Part shown: in pieces, positions 60,474-62,348 of the stretch | Layout: each line of letters starts with the position of its first letter | Position numbering within the stretch: position 1 is the stretch's first letter | DNA from: an uncultured Rikenellaceae bacterium | GTDB lineage: Bacteria; Bacteroidota; Bacteroidia; Bacteroidales; Rikenellaceae | Length of the DNA stretch: 62,348 nt | Reading direction: 5' to 3' | Assembly: GCA_910588925.1 (NCBI GenBank) | Contig: CAJURV010000002.1 | Location: forward strand, 1 to 62,348 | Program-made: the position numbers and the translations under genes | Notes under the pieces: model-generated | Databases searched by the model: none | Told to the model about the DNA's origin: nothing | The model's input: the letters and a program-made list of their open reading frames with translations, nothing else

Positions 60474-62053
60474 AAAATATCGTAACGCTCGCCGTAGCCA
60501 TGTTATGGGCCGTAGCGGCATTTGCCGACGGCACCGCCGATAAACGTACCTACCGTATAGAGTCCGGTAAAAACGAACGCTGGTGGGGCGGTTATTCGCA
60601 GTTGGGACACAGGATGCCTTTCGACGTCGCCACGGGAGGCGATCTTTTTACGGACAACAAGAGTAACCAGTCGGCGCCTTTTCTTGTCTCATCGGACGGT
60701 CGTTACATCTGGAGCGACACCCCTTTCCGTTTCACGGCCGACCGTCGCGGCATCACCGTGGAGTCCTCCGTGCCGGTATCAGCCCGATCGGGAGGCAAAA
60801 GCCTGCGCGAAGCCTTTCTGATAGCGGCTCAGCGTCATTTTAAAAGCAAGGGCAAGAGTCCTGCCCCGGAGATGTTCTCTGCACCGCAATACAACACATG
60901 GATAGAGCTCGGTTACGATCAAAGTCAGCAAGGGGTGCTTGATTACGCGCAAGCCTTGCTCGACAACGGTTTCCCTGCCGGAGTAATAATGATAGACGAT
61001 AACTGGCACCGTCATCACGGCAGTTTGTCGTTCGACATGGAGCGGTTCCCCTATCCTAAACAGATGGTCGACCGGTTGCACGAGATGGGTTTCAAGGTGA
61101 TGCTGTGGGTGTCGCCTTTCGTCACCCCCGACTCGCCGCTATGCAAAGATCTCGCATCGAAACGTATGCTCATAAGGGACCGTGACGGTCGTCCCGCCGT
61201 CATATCGTGGTGGAACGGTCGCAGTGCGTGTTACGACTTCACCAACCCTGCCGCATGCGATTATTACAAGGAGGGTTTGCGTTCGCTTCAGGAGCGCTAT
61301 GGCATAGACGGATTCAAGTTCGATGGCGGCGATACCTATTTTTACACAGGCGACATAGTTTCGTTCGACGAGGAGGCCACCCCTGTCGATCACCTGCAGG
61401 CGTGGAGCCGCATAGGTCTCGACTTCCCGTTCAATGAATACAGGGCCAGCTACGGCCTCGCAGGAGAGCCGTTGGCCGAACGTCTCAGCGACAAGAACTG
61501 CACTTGGGACGATCTAGGCAAATTGGTGCACGACATGATAGCCGCCGGTCTGCTCGGATATCCCTACGCATGTCCGGATATGATAGGCGGCGGCGAACTG
61601 ACCTCGTTCTCCGACAACGCCGACATAGACGGTATGATGGTGGTGCGTTCGGCGCAGGTACATGCCCTCATGCCCATGATGCAATTCTCCGTGGCCCCTT
61701 GGCGCGTACTCGGCGGAGCGGAGCTGGAGGCGTGTCGCAAGGCTGCCGCTCTGCATGTTAAGATGGCCCCCTACATCGCCACTTTAGTGCGCGAAGCCGA
61801 ACAGACCGGCGCCCCCATAGTACGCGCCATGGAGTATGAATTCCCCAAACGCGGGTTCGCCGACTGCAAAGACCAATTCATGCTCGGAAGCAGATATCTG
61901 GTAGCTCCTATTGTAACACCGTCGTCTACACGCGAGGTGAGGTTGCCGGCAGGCCGCTGGCGCGATGACATGGGCACCCTGTACAAAGGCCCGTTAGTAC
62001 TTGACGTAACCGTTTCACCCGATAGATTGTTATATTTCGAGAGGATTAAGTAA
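60470..62053 (+). CDS. Secreted GH31 glycosidase (MYORG-like group)
   Basis: The 527-residue protein has a signal peptide (MKNIVTLAVAMLWAVAAFA), a short N-terminal beta domain and a GH31 TIM barrel. The nucleophile-type Asp is at about 285 in IDGFKFDGGD; a candidate acid/base Asp is in the CPDMIGGG segment (about 370). YNTWIELGYDQSQQGV and GVIMIDDNWHRHHG match the MYORG/alpha-galactosidase-like branch rather than classic alpha-glucosidases. It probably cleaves alpha-linked sugars in the periplasm or outside. The exact bond is not shown. Its start overlaps the DUF4286 stop (ATGA). Confidence 0.85.
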   Translation: MKNIVTLAVAMLWAVAAFADGTADKRTYRIESGKNERWWGGYSQLGHRMPFDVATGGDLFTDNKSNQSAPFLVSSDGRYIWSDTPFRFTADRRGITVESSVPVSARSGGKSLREAFLIAAQRHFKSKGKSPAPEMFSAPQYNTWIELGYDQSQQGVLDYAQALLDNGFPAGVIMIDDNWHRHHGSLSFDMERFPYPKQMVDRLHEMGFKVMLWVSPFVTPDSPLCKDLASKRMLIRDRDGRPAVISWWNGRSACYDFTNPAACDYYKEGLRSLQERYGIDGFKFDGGDTYFYTGDIVSFDEEATPVDHLQAWSRIGLDFPFNEYRASYGLAGEPLAERLSDKNCTWDDLGKLVHDMIAAGLLGYPYACPDMIGGGELTSFSDNADIDGMMVVRSAQVHALMPMMQFSVAPWRVLGGAELEACRKAAALHVKMAPYIATLVREAEQTGAPIVRAMEYEFPKRGFADCKDQFMLGSRYLVAPIVTPSSTREVRLPAGRWRDDMGTLYKGPLVLDVTVSPDRLLYFERIK

Positions 62054-62088
62054 CCGTTTCCACCGAGCGATCTATCGGGCAAGGGGAT

Positions 62089-62348
62089 AAGATGCCATAA
62101 GACGCACCAATGGTATGCGCATTAGCTAAAGTCACCCATGCGGCACGAGGTGCCGCTCCGCGATAACCGCCACAAATTAACCAGACAGAGGTTTGAAAAG
62201 CCACCGGCGAGCAAATCACATCACTCCACATCCAAAGACATGCGCATTAACCGCAAGTCGCAGGCATGCTAGCCCACGCACACAACTAAAGGTCGCAGGG
62301 CGCCGAAGGTTTTTAGACCTCAAAAATCGTCGATCGCGGTCGTGCGCC
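62089..62348 (+). repeat. Interspersed repeat, copy B (cut by the window end)
   Basis: It is close to 90% like 56389-56648 with no gaps over the visible 260 bases. It includes both ATGCGCAT motifs (62115, 62240), the hairpin gcggcac-gag-gtgccgc, and the first arm at 62308-62335. The window ends in the variable core. Confidence 0.85.

Overview
The window looks like a piece of a Bacteroidales (Bacteroidota) chromosome, possibly near Rikenellaceae; the family-level guess is weak. The order-level call rests on several things: promoters of the TAnnTTTG (-7) type, some with a TTTG/ATTG -33 box 19-20 bases upstream; no strong Shine-Dalgarno sequences; a MurF-alanine racemase fusion; an ExbB with a cleavable-looking N-terminus followed by paired ExbD genes; BACON, BspA-like LRR and PCMD proteins; DUF4199, DUF4254 and DUF4286 genes; and a Bacteroidota-type integrated element. 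Native genes are GC-rich yet use ATA as the commonest isoleucine codon by eye.

Layout. Positions 1 to about 6735 are the right-hand part of an integrated mobilizable element: primase-like protein, small coupled ORF, RepA-like ATPase, two excisionase/HTH proteins, tyrosine integrase, and iteron-like TGTCCC/GGGACA arrays. It appears to have cut off the 3' end of a BACON/LRR lipoprotein gene. From 7.9 to 22.4 kb come a biotin-dependent carboxyltransferase, a NarL-type regulator with tsaD, a very large TamB-like protein, and a leftward HAD-lnt-ribE-histidine kinase operon. From 22.9 to 39.5 kb the genes run rightward: a GH2 homologue with a degraded active site, plsC, parE, parC, aroK, a DUF3298 lipoprotein, murF-alr, a WaaP-like kinase, ansA and an exbB-exbD-exbD energy-transduction operon. 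A frameshifted relic of cobalamin-dependent methionine synthase (metH) lies at 39.59-39.84 kb. Then follow mqnC (futalosine menaquinone pathway), a small ferredoxin and a GH73/LysM glucosaminidase (all leftward), and DUF4254, a GT9 glycosyltransferase and recQ (rightward). A leftward Omp85 lipoprotein faces the operon cysQ-cysC-cysD-cysN-sulfotransferase, which makes PAPS, spends it on sulfonation and clears the PAP by-product. Its layout recalls the Bacteroides sulfotransferase clusters that sulfonate sterols. The last part holds a PCMD protein, purM, tsaC, DUF4199, DUF4286 and a GH31 glycosidase.

The most unusual material is non-coding. A modular family of interspersed repeats (about 0.1 to 1.1 kb, both orientations) fills the gaps at 9.9-11.0, 17.7-18.1, 22.67-22.77, 56.3-57.5 and 62.09-62.35 kb. 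It carries the palindrome ATGCGCAT, many small hairpins, and a conserved inverted repeat around a variable core. A run of four back-to-back stem-loops occupies the whole cysD-cysN gap. No tRNA, rRNA or CRISPR array was seen.
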